From: Chloroflexota bacterium | GTDB lineage: Bacteria > Chloroflexota > Limnocylindria > Limnocylindrales > CSP1-4 | NCBI GenBank assembly: GCA_021785115.1 | Contig: JAJYGO010000419.1 | Coordinates: 1 to 9,037 of the forward strand | Length of the DNA stretch: 9,037 nt | Direction: 5' to 3' | Shown here: one piece after another, positions 1-5,134 of the stretch | Layout: the number at the start of each line of letters is the position of its first letter | How positions within the stretch are numbered: the first letter of the stretch is position 1 | The notes under the pieces: generated by a model | Databases searched by the model: none | What the model was told of the DNA's origin: nothing | What the model saw: only the letters and a program-made list of their open reading frames with translations | Translations under genes and position numbers: made by a program

Positions 1-61
1 CTCACACAGGGTGAAGCGGCCCAGCCAAGGAGGCCGCAAGCGTCCCGGGAGCGCCCAGCCC

Positions 62-580
62 ATGCGAGACCATCGATCCGACCGCACGTTCGCCCGATCC
101 GCCGTCACCGCGGTCGCGGCGCTGCTCCTGCTCGCGGGTGCCGCCTACGCCACGAACTCGCTCGTCACGGGCGGACCACGGCAGGCCAACGCGATCACGA
201 CTGCCGCCGAGACATCGCCCTCGCCGAGCGAGTCCGCCACGACCGCGGAGCCCACGGAGACGGCGGAGCCGAGCGAGACCGCGGAGCCCACGGAGACCGC
301 GGAGCCCACCGATACCCCGGAGCCCACGGAGACCGCGGAGCCCACCGATACCCCGGAGCCCACGGAGACCGCGGAGCCCACCGATACCCCGGAGCCCACG
401 GAGACCGCGGAGCCGACCCACGCTGACCAGGGTGGCGACAGCCAGGGGGAGGACGGCGATCACGCCGGGCCGACGCCCGCCAGCCCTGACGGCACCGCTT
501 CCCCGACAGTCGGCGCCGGGACTGGCGACGGCGGGTCGTCTGGTGGCGATGGCGGCCATGATGGAGGTGGCGACCACTAG
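62..580 (+). CDS. Small secreted Pro/Thr/Glu-repeat protein, function unknown
   Basis: No recognised family. From the ATG at 62 it encodes 172 residues. A basic N-terminus (R2, R5, R8, R12) leads into a hydrophobic stretch at about 13-30 (AVTAVAALLLLAGAAYA) ending in an A-Y-A signal-peptidase-like site, so it is probably exported or anchored by that helix. Residues ~58-120 are an acidic Pro/Thr/Glu array built from ETAEPT and DTPEPT hexapeptides, a likely extended linker. The tail is Gly/Asp-rich with several His and ends HDGGGDH, which might bind metal, but no fold is evident. The frame stays open upstream, with a GTG at 11 and further open codons to the window edge. I prefer ATG 62 because GGGAGC lies ~9 nt before it and it puts the signal peptide at the start. 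It ends 20 bp before the sigma-factor start, so co-transcription is likely. Role inferred only from context: an exported partner or target of the sigma/anti-sigma pair. Confidence 0.6.
   Translation: MRDHRSDRTFARSAVTAVAALLLLAGAAYATNSLVTGGPRQANAITTAAETSPSPSESATTAEPTETAEPSETAEPTETAEPTDTPEPTETAEPTDTPEPTETAEPTDTPEPTETAEPTHADQGGDSQGEDGDHAGPTPASPDGTASPTVGAGTGDGGSSGGDGGHDGGGDH
235..416 (+). repeat. In-frame tandem array: 18-bp units forming a 36-bp higher-order repeat
   Basis: The array codes for alternating ETAEPT and DTPEPT hexapeptides. The best-conserved part is three near-identical 36-bp units starting at 295, 331 and 367, each beginning GACCGCGGAGCCCACC, with a partial fourth at 403. Upstream of 295 the units are 18 bp and more diverged (AEPTET, AEPSET). 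The graded divergence suggests recent expansion of the 3-prime part by unequal recombination or slippage. There are no spacers, so it is not a CRISPR array. Confidence 0.9.
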
Positions 581-600
581 GCCTTGCGGTTCTGGAGCCC

Positions 601-1332
601 ATGACCTCCGTTCTGCGATGCGATCCCCCCTCGTCCGCCACAATGGCGGCCGAGGGGGCGCGAGTCCACGCCGGCCCAGCTCGGGCAGGCGTCGAGCGCA
701 GCACGGAGGACAGGCCCACGGACGGACGCCCGGACGTCGCCCTCGAACCCGGAGCAGCGAACGATGACCGCACGATCGTCGATGCCGTGCTGGCCGGCGA
801 CCGGGACGCGTACCGCCAGCTTGTCGAGCGCGAGAGCGCTTCGGTGGTCGCGGCCTGCGCTCGGATCCTCGGCGACCGCTCCGAAGCTGAGGACGTCGCC
901 CAGGAGGCGTTCGTGATCGCGTACCGCTCCCTCGGCTCATGGCGGGCCGACGGTTCGTTCGGCGCGTGGCTGGCGCGCATCGCAGTGCGCCTGGCGATCC
1001 GCAACGCCGGGCGCCGCAAGCAGGTCACCTGGCTGGACCCGCTCGCGGCGGAGGCCGACGAGCCGGGCCAGAGCCGCTTCCGGACAGGCGGCGGCGCTGA
1101 CGCGATCGATCCCGCGCACACCGTGCTCCGCGCTGAGCAGGACGCGCGCATCCGGGCGGCCGTCGCCGCCCTGGACGAGCCGTACCGCGAGGTCGTAGCG
1201 CTGCGGTTCTTCGCCGAGCGCTCGCTGCTCGAGATCGCGGCGGCGACCGACCGCCCGCTGGGTACCGTGAAGACGCACCTGCACCGAGGGCTGGCACGCC
1301 TGCGGACGGCGCTCGAGGGCCACGATCGATGA
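601..1332 (+). CDS. ECF-family RNA polymerase sigma factor (sigma-70 regions 2 and 4)
   Basis: A 243-residue group IV (extracytoplasmic function) sigma factor that would direct RNA polymerase to a small stress or envelope regulon. Region 2 spans about residues 59-139: AGDRDAYRQLVER, then the region 2.2 motif GDRSEAEDVAQEAFVIAYRSL that binds the beta-prime clamp, then SFGAWLARIAVRLAIRNAGRR of region 2.3/2.4. A variable acidic linker (~140-175) precedes region 4 (~180-238), which has LDEPYREVVALRFF and the helix-turn-helix recognition segment RPLGTVKTHLHRGLARLR. The N-terminus carries ~55 residues of Pro/Arg/Gly-rich sequence not needed by the family. ATG 601 has GGAG only 3 nt away and ATG 643 has no clear site, so the true start may lie further in. 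The stop overlaps the next ATG (ATGA, 1329-1332), which indicates translational coupling to a likely anti-sigma factor. Family call is firm; the stimulus is unknown. Confidence 0.93.
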   Translation: MTSVLRCDPPSSATMAAEGARVHAGPARAGVERSTEDRPTDGRPDVALEPGAANDDRTIVDAVLAGDRDAYRQLVERESASVVAACARILGDRSEAEDVAQEAFVIAYRSLGSWRADGSFGAWLARIAVRLAIRNAGRRKQVTWLDPLAAEADEPGQSRFRTGGGADAIDPAHTVLRAEQDARIRAAVAALDEPYREVVALRFFAERSLLEIAAATDRPLGTVKTHLHRGLARLRTALEGHDR

Positions 1333-2138
1333 GCGCGCGGTACCCGGGCCACAACCCGAACCCCTTCACCGCGTCCGAGCTGGGCGGGCTCGACCTGCCG
1401 CCCGACGAGGTGGCTGCCGACGGCCGGCTCGCCCGCGACCTCGAGGGCGTGGCCGACCGGGGGACCGTGCGGCAGAGCGCCGACTTCGCAGCCCGAGTCA
1501 TGGCGGCCATCGCGTCGGAGCCAGCGCCCGCGCCCGTCGTGGCGGCCGCGTCCGCCGTGCGCCGGCTGTCGCTGGGGGCGCTGGGCGCGTCGCTGCGCGA
1601 CGCCGTGCGGGTGGCCGTCGGGCGAGGGTTCCCCGCGGCCGCTCGCGCGCAGGCGATGGCGCTGGTGCTCGTGGCGACGCTGGTCGGCGGCGCCGCGGCG
1701 GCCGGCGCCGCCGGAGCGCTCGGCCTGTTCAGCAATGCGTCGCCCGGACCGGCGCCGGCCGCGACGCCATCGCCGTCCGCACCGGCGACACCGTGGGCGA
1801 GCCCGCAACCCTCGCCCACGCCGGGGCCGACCGACAGCACGGAGCCCGACAGCACGGCGCCCGACAGCGCAACCCCCGAGGGGAGCGAGGCGCCCGGCAC
1901 CACGGAGAGCCCGGAGCCCAGCGACACGGCTGAGCCGGCCACCACCCCAAAGCCGAATGGCGGCGGCTCGGGCAGCTCGATCGCCACGCCGCGTCCGACG
2001 CGGACGCCGCCGCCCACCGCGAGTCCCTCGCCGTCTCCGGAAGGCGGTGGCGAGGGTGACGGCTCCCCGTCCCCCTCGCCAAGCTGGTCCCCCTCGCCCA
2101 GCGGGTCGCCCTGGCCGACGCATACTCCCGACCAGTAG
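1329..2138 (+). CDS. Single-TM protein with long Pro/Ser/Thr tail, probable anti-sigma factor
   Basis: 269 residues. The N-terminal ~105 residues are soluble and partly helical (DEVAADGRLARDLEGVADRG, then ADFAARVMAAIAS). A membrane segment follows at about 108-133 (AMALVLVATLVGGAAAAGAAG). Residues ~136-269 are low-complexity Pro/Ser/Thr/Glu, predicted to lie outside the cell. The layout (cytoplasmic N-domain, one TM, extracytoplasmic tail) and the ATGA overlap with the sigma gene are those of anti-sigma factors. The zinc-finger anti-sigma signature HxxxCxxC is absent: there is no Cys in the N-domain. The domain would have to be a non-zinc ASD-like fold or an unrelated one. The tail echoes the T/E/P repeats of the secreted protein at 62-580. 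If it is an anti-sigma factor it would hold the upstream sigma factor at the membrane until proteolysis or a signal. Start ATG 1329 is fixed by the overlap. Function is inferred from context, since I recognise no domain. Confidence 0.6.
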   Translation: MSARYPGHNPNPFTASELGGLDLPPDEVAADGRLARDLEGVADRGTVRQSADFAARVMAAIASEPAPAPVVAAASAVRRLSLGALGASLRDAVRVAVGRGFPAAARAQAMALVLVATLVGGAAAAGAAGALGLFSNASPGPAPAATPSPSAPATPWASPQPSPTPGPTDSTEPDSTAPDSATPEGSEAPGTTESPEPSDTAEPATTPKPNGGGSGSSIATPRPTRTPPPTASPSPSPEGGGEGDGSPSPSPSWSPSPSGSPWPTHTPDQ

Positions 2139-2142
2139 CGCG

Positions 2143-2169
2143 CCGGCTCCCGACCGCGCGCCGAGCCGG
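2143..2169 (+). terminator. Hairpin just after the anti-sigma-like gene, possible terminator
   Basis: CCGGCTC (2143-2149) pairs perfectly with GAGCCGG (2163-2169) around a 13-nt loop, starting 4 nt after the TAG stop. There is no T-tract. At this GC content 7-bp stems arise by chance fairly often, but the position just after a stop and just before a new promoter-like box favours a transcript end. Confidence 0.35.
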
Positions 2170-2171
2170 TG

Positions 2172-2177
2172 TAGGCT
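2172..2177 (+). promoter_or_regulatory. -10-like box TAGGCT for a leaderless start at 2184
   Basis: TAGGCT matches the TANNNT -10 consensus and lies 6 nt before the GTG at 2184. No Shine-Dalgarno sequence separates them. Transcription starting at or next to the GTG would give a leaderless mRNA. No convincing -35 hexamer is visible. The same geometry recurs at three other starts in this window. Confidence 0.45.
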
Positions 2178-2183
2178 GGCCGC

Positions 2184-2870
2184 GTGATCGTGATCGTCGG
2201 CAGCCCGGCCTGGCGCGTGGCCGGCCCGCCCGGCCCGGCGGGGCGTGGCTGCGGCATCGCGCTGGCCGCCGCCGCGCTGGGCTCGCGCGTGGAGCTGGTG
2301 GGCCGGGTGGGCGAGGATGCACCGGGCGAGACGCTGCTCATCGCGCTCGCGCGCGCCGGCGTCGGCCACGCGGCCGTCCTGCGCGACCCCACGCAGCCCA
2401 CGCTGCTCGTGGACCGGCCGCCCGCGGCCTCGGACGACGACGACTCGTCCCCCTTCTCGGAGTCTGCTCCAACCCGCATTTCGGCCGCCGAGGCCGCGTC
2501 GTCGGCGGGAGGCCGCCTCGAGGGCGCGGACGTCGAGCTGGCCGTCCGGTACATCGAGCCGAGCGGCGTGCTGGTGGTGGCCGAGGATGTGTCCGCGGAC
2601 GTGCTCGCGGCCGCGGTGTCGGCGGCCGGGTACGCGCAGCTGCGGCTCGTGGTGCTGCTCGGGCCGAGCGACGGGGCCCCGCGCCCTGTGCCGGCCGGCC
2701 TCCCCGAGGACGCCACCGTGCTCGCGGCGCCGGACGACTCGGACGGCGCGGGAGCCTTCGAGGCGCTGGTCGCCGCCTATGCCGTGGCGCTGGACTCCGG
2801 GTCCGGTCACGCGGAGGCGTTCTCGGCCGCCCAGATTGCCACCGGCTGGGAGACCGCTCTCGCCGACTGA
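2184..2870 (+). CDS. Degenerate PfkB/ribokinase-family-like protein
   Basis: 228 residues, against about 300 for a typical PfkB sugar or nucleoside kinase. The N-terminal part resembles the substrate-binding start of the family: a G-rich segment (GPAGRGCGIALAAAALG, ~16-33), then VELVGRVGEDAPGETLLIALARAGV (read in two pieces, 36-60). In active members this leads to substrate contacts. The C-terminal end resembles the ATP-site helix region: SDGAGAFEALVAAYAVAL (186-203), then AEAFSAAQIAT. Family members carry D-x-x-G-A-G-D there, the final Asp being the catalytic base. Here GAG (188-190) is followed directly by A191-F192, so the Asp is missing. The middle is shortened and holds an acidic DDDD (84-87) loop. 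It probably lacks kinase activity and may bind a small ligand or be decaying. It starts with GTG behind a TANNNT box and ends 27 bp from the converging SRAP gene. The fold assignment is moderate and the substrate is unknown. Confidence 0.6.
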   Translation: MIVIVGSPAWRVAGPPGPAGRGCGIALAAAALGSRVELVGRVGEDAPGETLLIALARAGVGHAAVLRDPTQPTLLVDRPPAASDDDDSSPFSESAPTRISAAEAASSAGGRLEGADVELAVRYIEPSGVLVVAEDVSADVLAAAVSAAGYAQLRLVVLLGPSDGAPRPVPAGLPEDATVLAAPDDSDGAGAFEALVAAYAVALDSGSGHAEAFSAAQIATGWETALAD

Positions 2871-2874
2871 TCTG

Positions 2875-2896
2875 GCGTCCCGGGCCGTCGGGACGC
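2875..2896. terminator. Bidirectional hairpin between convergent genes
   Basis: GCGTCCC (2875-2881) and GGGACGC (2890-2896) form a perfect 7-bp stem with an 8-nt loop. It fills the 27-bp gap between the stop of the PfkB-like gene (2870) and the stop of the SRAP gene (2898, minus strand). The position makes a shared bidirectional terminator likely, although there is no T-run on either side. Confidence 0.55.
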
Positions 2897-2897
2897 G

Positions 2898-3593
2898 TCA
2901 GGGCAGCAGCGGCCCGCCATCGCCCCTCGCCGGCAGGAGCAGCTCCGGGCCGTCGTTGCGGACGCTGTTGACCAGCGGCCGCACGGCGTAGGCGCCGAGG
3001 GCCAGGTCCTCGCGCGGCTCAAGGAGTGCCAGCAGCTCGCCCGGGTCGTGGGGCGCCGGGTCAAGCCACAGCGCCCAGCTGCCGGGCTCGATGACCACGG
3101 GCATTCGATCGTGGATGCGCGCCATGAACGCGTTGGGGCGGCTGGTGATGACCGTGAACGTGCGCCGCCATTCGCCGGTCTCGGGGTCCTGGCGCCCTGT
3201 CCACAGCCCCGCCAGCGCCAGCGGCAGGCCGTCCGGATCGAAGATCGCGATCGGGGTGCGCTGATCGCCCGCACGGTGCCACTCGTAGAAGCCGTCCACC
3301 GGAACCAGGCAGCGACGTTTCCGGAACGGGTCGCGGAACACCGGGCTGGCGGTGACGGTCTCGGCGCGGGCATTGAACGTGCGGGAGGCGATCTTGGGGT
3401 CGTCGCTCCAGGGCGGGATCAGGCCCCAGCGGTAGCGCACGATCGCCCGGCGGTCCTCGTGCTGGACCACGAGCGACGCCTCATCGGTGGGCGCGATGTT
3501 GAACCGCGGCGCAGGGTTGTCGGTGAGGTCCTCGGCATCGAAGATCTTCGCGAGCTCCGAGGTGGGCCGCTGCTGCTGGAACCGTCCGCACAT
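2898..3593 (-). CDS. SOS response-associated peptidase (SRAP) family, HMCES/YedK-type abasic-site protein
   Basis: 231 residues, the usual length for bacterial SRAP proteins. In the known members (E. coli YedK, human HMCES), Cys2, exposed after removal of Met1, forms a thiazolidine crosslink to abasic sites in single-stranded DNA and so shields them during replication. All signature residues are present: MCGRF at 1-5 with Cys2; RFNIAPT at 30-36; WGLIPPW at 56-62; NARAET at 74-79 with Asn74; GFYEWHR at 101-107 with Glu104; TVITSRPN, then IHDRMPVVI at 160-168 with His161. The C-terminal VNSVRNDGPELL segment also matches. The start at 3593 is fixed by the Cys2 requirement. A longer open frame upstream to 3938 is chance. 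A TAGACT box 8 nt before the ATG suggests its own nearly leaderless promoter. It is convergent with the PfkB-like gene and divergent from the rhomboid locus. I see no LexA-type operator. Confidence 0.96.
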   Translation of the reverse strand: MCGRFQQQRPTSELAKIFDAEDLTDNPAPRFNIAPTDEASLVVQHEDRRAIVRYRWGLIPPWSDDPKIASRTFNARAETVTASPVFRDPFRKRRCLVPVDGFYEWHRAGDQRTPIAIFDPDGLPLALAGLWTGRQDPETGEWRRTFTVITSRPNAFMARIHDRMPVVIEPGSWALWLDPAPHDPGELLALLEPREDLALGAYAVRPLVNSVRNDGPELLLPARGDGGPLLP

Positions 3594-3601
3594 GGGCTCC
3601 C

Positions 3602-3607
3602 AGTCTA
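3602..3607 (-). promoter_or_regulatory. -10-like box TAGACT upstream of the SRAP gene
   Basis: On the minus strand TAGACT is followed by GGGAGCCC and then the ATG at 3593. The TANNNT box is thus 8 nt from the start codon. The GGGAG in the gap could act as a very short ribosome site if transcription began just after the box, but a leaderless or near-leaderless message is the simpler reading. Confidence 0.45.
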
Positions 3608-3665
3608 CGCGGCCCGGACTTCGCGCCCGAGGGCCGGCAGCTGGCCCACCCGCCGCGCGGCACCT

Positions 3666-3682
3666 CCGGCGGACAACGCCGG
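3666..3682. promoter_or_regulatory. Inverted repeat in the divergent SRAP/rhomboid intergenic region
   Basis: CCGGCG (3666-3671), loop GACAA, CGCCGG (3677-3682): a perfect 6-bp dyad extendable by one G-T and one C-G pair. It covers the region where the -35 element of the rhomboid promoter (box at 3699) would sit, so it could be an operator. Chance is a fair alternative in DNA this rich in GC. Confidence 0.25.
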
Positions 3683-3698
3683 GGCCGTCCGGCCCGTG

Positions 3699-3704
3699 TA
3701 CTCT
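3699..3704 (+). promoter_or_regulatory. -10-like box TACTCT for a leaderless start at 3711
   Basis: TACTCT lies 6 nt before the GTG at 3711 with no Shine-Dalgarno sequence between. It has the same spacing and style as the boxes at 2172 and 5122. Its presence supports 3711 as the original start of the TPR-rhomboid gene. Confidence 0.45.
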
Positions 3705-3710
3705 CGCCAC

Positions 3711-3860
3711 GTGACCGGTGAGCCCTCCTTCGACCTCCACGGCACGCTCGCGAGCAGCGGGCCGCTGAGCCGTGCACAGGCGCTCGCGGCGCTGGACCAC
3801 GCGGCCGAGCTGATGGGCGCGTCCCAGTTCGTCGACGCGGCGCGCCTCTACCAGCGCGGC
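3711..3860 (+). pseudogene. N-terminal portion of the TPR-rhomboid gene, out of frame with the rest
   Basis: From the GTG at 3711, about 49 codons give a sensible helical sequence: LSRAQALAALDHAAELMG, then QFVDAARLYQR, a TPR-like helix pair. After YQR (ending 3857) this frame turns into Pro/Arg/Gly-rich nonsense (GSPARLRPGDAP) and stops only at 4040. Shifting by one base near 3858-3862 enters a frame reading AAALLGFGQAM, continuous with the TPR-rhomboid protein called at 3886. From memory, relatives have about ten residues between the equivalents of YQR and AALLG. If so, the lesion is a small deletion (3n+2 bases) rather than a single extra base. It could be a true mutation or an assembly error. 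With its promoter-like box it makes 3711 the likely ancestral start. Confidence 0.6.
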
Positions 3861-3885
3861 AGCCCTGCTCGGCTTCGGCCAGGCG

Positions 3886-4935
3886 ATGCGCCAGCTGAGC
3901 CAGGAGGACCAGGCCGTGGGCGCCTGGCAGGAGGTCACGCAGCTGCCGCCGACCCCGGCGACGTACCCGGCGTGGCGCGAGCTCGCCGGCGCCCGGGTCC
4001 GAAAGGGAGACCTGGCCGGCGCGCTCAGCGCCTACCGTGAGGCGGACCGGCTCGCGCCGCCGCAGGACAGGCCCGAGATCGCCTCGAGCCTCGGCTGGCT
4101 GAGCAGGGAGCTGGGCGACCCGAAGGGGGCAGGTCGGTACTTCTCGCGGGCGCGGGGCGGCTCGACCATGGCCATGACGCTCTCGATCATCGCGGTGACG
4201 ACGGTCGTCTCGCTGGTCGCCGACATCGGCGGCGCCGACGGCAGCAGGCTGCTGGCCGCCCTGGAGCTCGACAAGATCGCGGTCGCGGCCGGCCAGGTGT
4301 ACCGGCTCCTGACGGTGGCGCTGGTCCACCTGCCCCTCGATGTCAACCCGCTGCATCTGCCGCTCAACATGTACGCGATGTGGATCGTGGGGCCGCTCGT
4401 GGAGCGGCTCTACGGGCGCTGGCGGATGCTCGCGTTCTACGTCGTGGCCGCGCTCGGCGGGTCGCTGCTGTCGTTCGCGTCGGGGCCGCAGATCGACCAG
4501 AACGCCGTCGTGAACCAGCTCGCGGTCGGCGCCTCGGGCGCGATCTTCGGGCTGTTCGGCCTGCTGGTGGGCGCCCTCGCGGTGCAGCGGCCGAGTTTGG
4601 GCCCGAACACTCGGGGCCTCTTCGTCAACCTGGTCGGCCTGATCGCGATCAACTTGTATATCGGCGCCACCTCGCCAGACATCGACAATCTCGCGCACAT
4701 CGGCGGCCTGCTCACGGGCCTCTGGTTCGGCCTGCTGTTCATCCCGACGGGCGTGCCGACCCGGAACTCGCTGTGGCAGAGGCAGGGGCCCGAGCCGGGC
4801 ACGGCGGTGCTGCTGCTGGGGCGGGGCGGGATGGTCGCGGTGCAGGCGATCGGCATGGTCGGGCTCCTGGTGGCCTTCGGGGCCATGTGGGCGCTGGGCT
4901 ACCAGCACTGGAGCCCGCTGGTCGGGTTGGGCTGA
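3886..4935 (+). CDS. Rhomboid-family intramembrane serine protease with N-terminal TPR region (5-prime end frameshifted)
   Basis: 349 residues as called from the ATG at 3886. The true protein probably begins at 3711 in another frame. Residues ~1-92 are helical TPR-like repeats (YPAWRELAGARVRKGDLAGALSAYREAD, read as two helices, then EIASSLGWLSRELGDPKGAGRYFSRA), likely cytosolic. The rhomboid core follows from ~95. First comes TM1 (LSIIAVTTVVSLVADI). The loop has HLPLNMYAMWIVGP with His157 and Asn161 (H-x3-N, oxyanion side). GASGAIFGLFG carries the catalytic Ser217, and NLAHIGGLLTG carries the catalytic His271. Rhomboids cleave TM segments of membrane proteins with this Ser-His dyad, and both residues are present, so the protease part looks functional. 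A final hydrophobic segment lies at about 310-335. ATG 3886 has no good ribosome site; it is simply the first ATG after the frame break. The substrate is unknown. The nearby TM proteins are possible clients, but nothing shows it. Confidence 0.85.
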   Translation: MRQLSQEDQAVGAWQEVTQLPPTPATYPAWRELAGARVRKGDLAGALSAYREADRLAPPQDRPEIASSLGWLSRELGDPKGAGRYFSRARGGSTMAMTLSIIAVTTVVSLVADIGGADGSRLLAALELDKIAVAAGQVYRLLTVALVHLPLDVNPLHLPLNMYAMWIVGPLVERLYGRWRMLAFYVVAALGGSLLSFASGPQIDQNAVVNQLAVGASGAIFGLFGLLVGALAVQRPSLGPNTRGLFVNLVGLIAINLYIGATSPDIDNLAHIGGLLTGLWFGLLFIPTGVPTRNSLWQRQGPEPGTAVLLLGRGGMVAVQAIGMVGLLVAFGAMWALGYQHWSPLVGLG

Positions 4936-4938
4936 ACG

Positions 4939-4972
4939 GCCGCGCGACTGCACGACCTCAGGCCTGTGCGGC
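4939..4972 (+). terminator. Weak hairpin after the rhomboid gene
   Basis: GCCGCGCG (4939-4946) can pair with TGTGCGGC (4965-4972) with two G-T wobbles and an 18-nt loop, starting 3 nt after the TGA. No T-tract. Offered only because of its position. Confidence 0.2.
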
Positions 4973-5025
4973 GCCCGAGCGGTTCGCGCCCTCCGTTCGG
5001 ACGGCCCCGGTCGCGCAGGGCACGC

Positions 5026-5078
5026 TCTCGCGCGACGGCGCCCGCTTCTCGCGCGACGGCGCCCGCTTCTCGCGCGGC
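5026..5078 (+). repeat. 21-bp tandem repeat (about 2.5 copies) carrying TCGCGCGA palindromes
   Basis: Unit 1 is 5026-5046 and unit 2 is 5047-5067, identical over 21 bp. A truncated third begins at 5068. Each unit contains the perfect 8-bp palindrome TCGCGCGA (5028-5035 and 5049-5056), and the third copy has TCGCGCGG (5070-5077). A 21-bp period places the palindromes on the same face of the helix, as for cooperating DNA-binding proteins. The array lies in the 199-bp gap between the rhomboid and MetE-like genes, 44 bp upstream of the -10-like box at 5122. An operator or activator array is the inference; random tandem duplication is the alternative. Confidence 0.7.
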
Positions 5079-5121
5079 CCCCCGCCCGTTCGGCTGAACA
5101 TCCCCACGGCCGCCGGGACGG

Positions 5122-5127
5122 TACGAT
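5122..5127 (+). promoter_or_regulatory. -10-like box TACGAT for a leaderless start at 5135
   Basis: TACGAT is the closest of the window's boxes to the TATAAT consensus. It lies 7 nt before the ATG at 5135, and no ribosome site intervenes. It places the probable transcription start at the ATG and supports this start codon. Confidence 0.5.
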
Positions 5128-5134
5128 CTGCCGC

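Noticed and set aside
145..399. Minus-strand frame coding a regular Gly-Ser-Val-Ser repeat
   Set aside because: It is the mirror of the plus-strand TE-P repeat, and any array of this kind gives a regular peptide in several frames. The plus-strand reading has a signal peptide and a ribosome site.
295..402. 36-bp direct repeats resembling a CRISPR array
   Set aside because: The units abut with no spacers, lie in frame inside a coding sequence, and no cas genes are present.
1329..1600. Zinc-binding anti-sigma domain in the gene after the sigma factor
   Set aside because: The HxxxCxxC signature was looked for and there is no cysteine in the N-terminal domain, so only a context-based anti-sigma call is kept.
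195..2810. 871-codon open frame on the minus strand
   Set aside because: It runs opposite the secreted protein, sigma factor, anti-sigma-like and PfkB-like genes. Its translation is Arg/Gly/Ser-rich without any domain, as expected for the antisense of third-position GC-biased genes.
3594..3710. LexA-type SOS operator upstream of the SRAP gene
   Set aside because: Neither a CTGT-N8-ACAG nor a GAAC-N4-GTTC dyad is present. The visible dyad at 3666-3682 does not match either.
3048..4040. 330-codon plus-strand frame spanning the SRAP gene and the start of the rhomboid locus
   Set aside because: Its first two thirds are antisense to the SRAP gene. Only the segment from 3711 to about 3857 reads sensibly, and that is annotated as the N-terminal rhomboid fragment.
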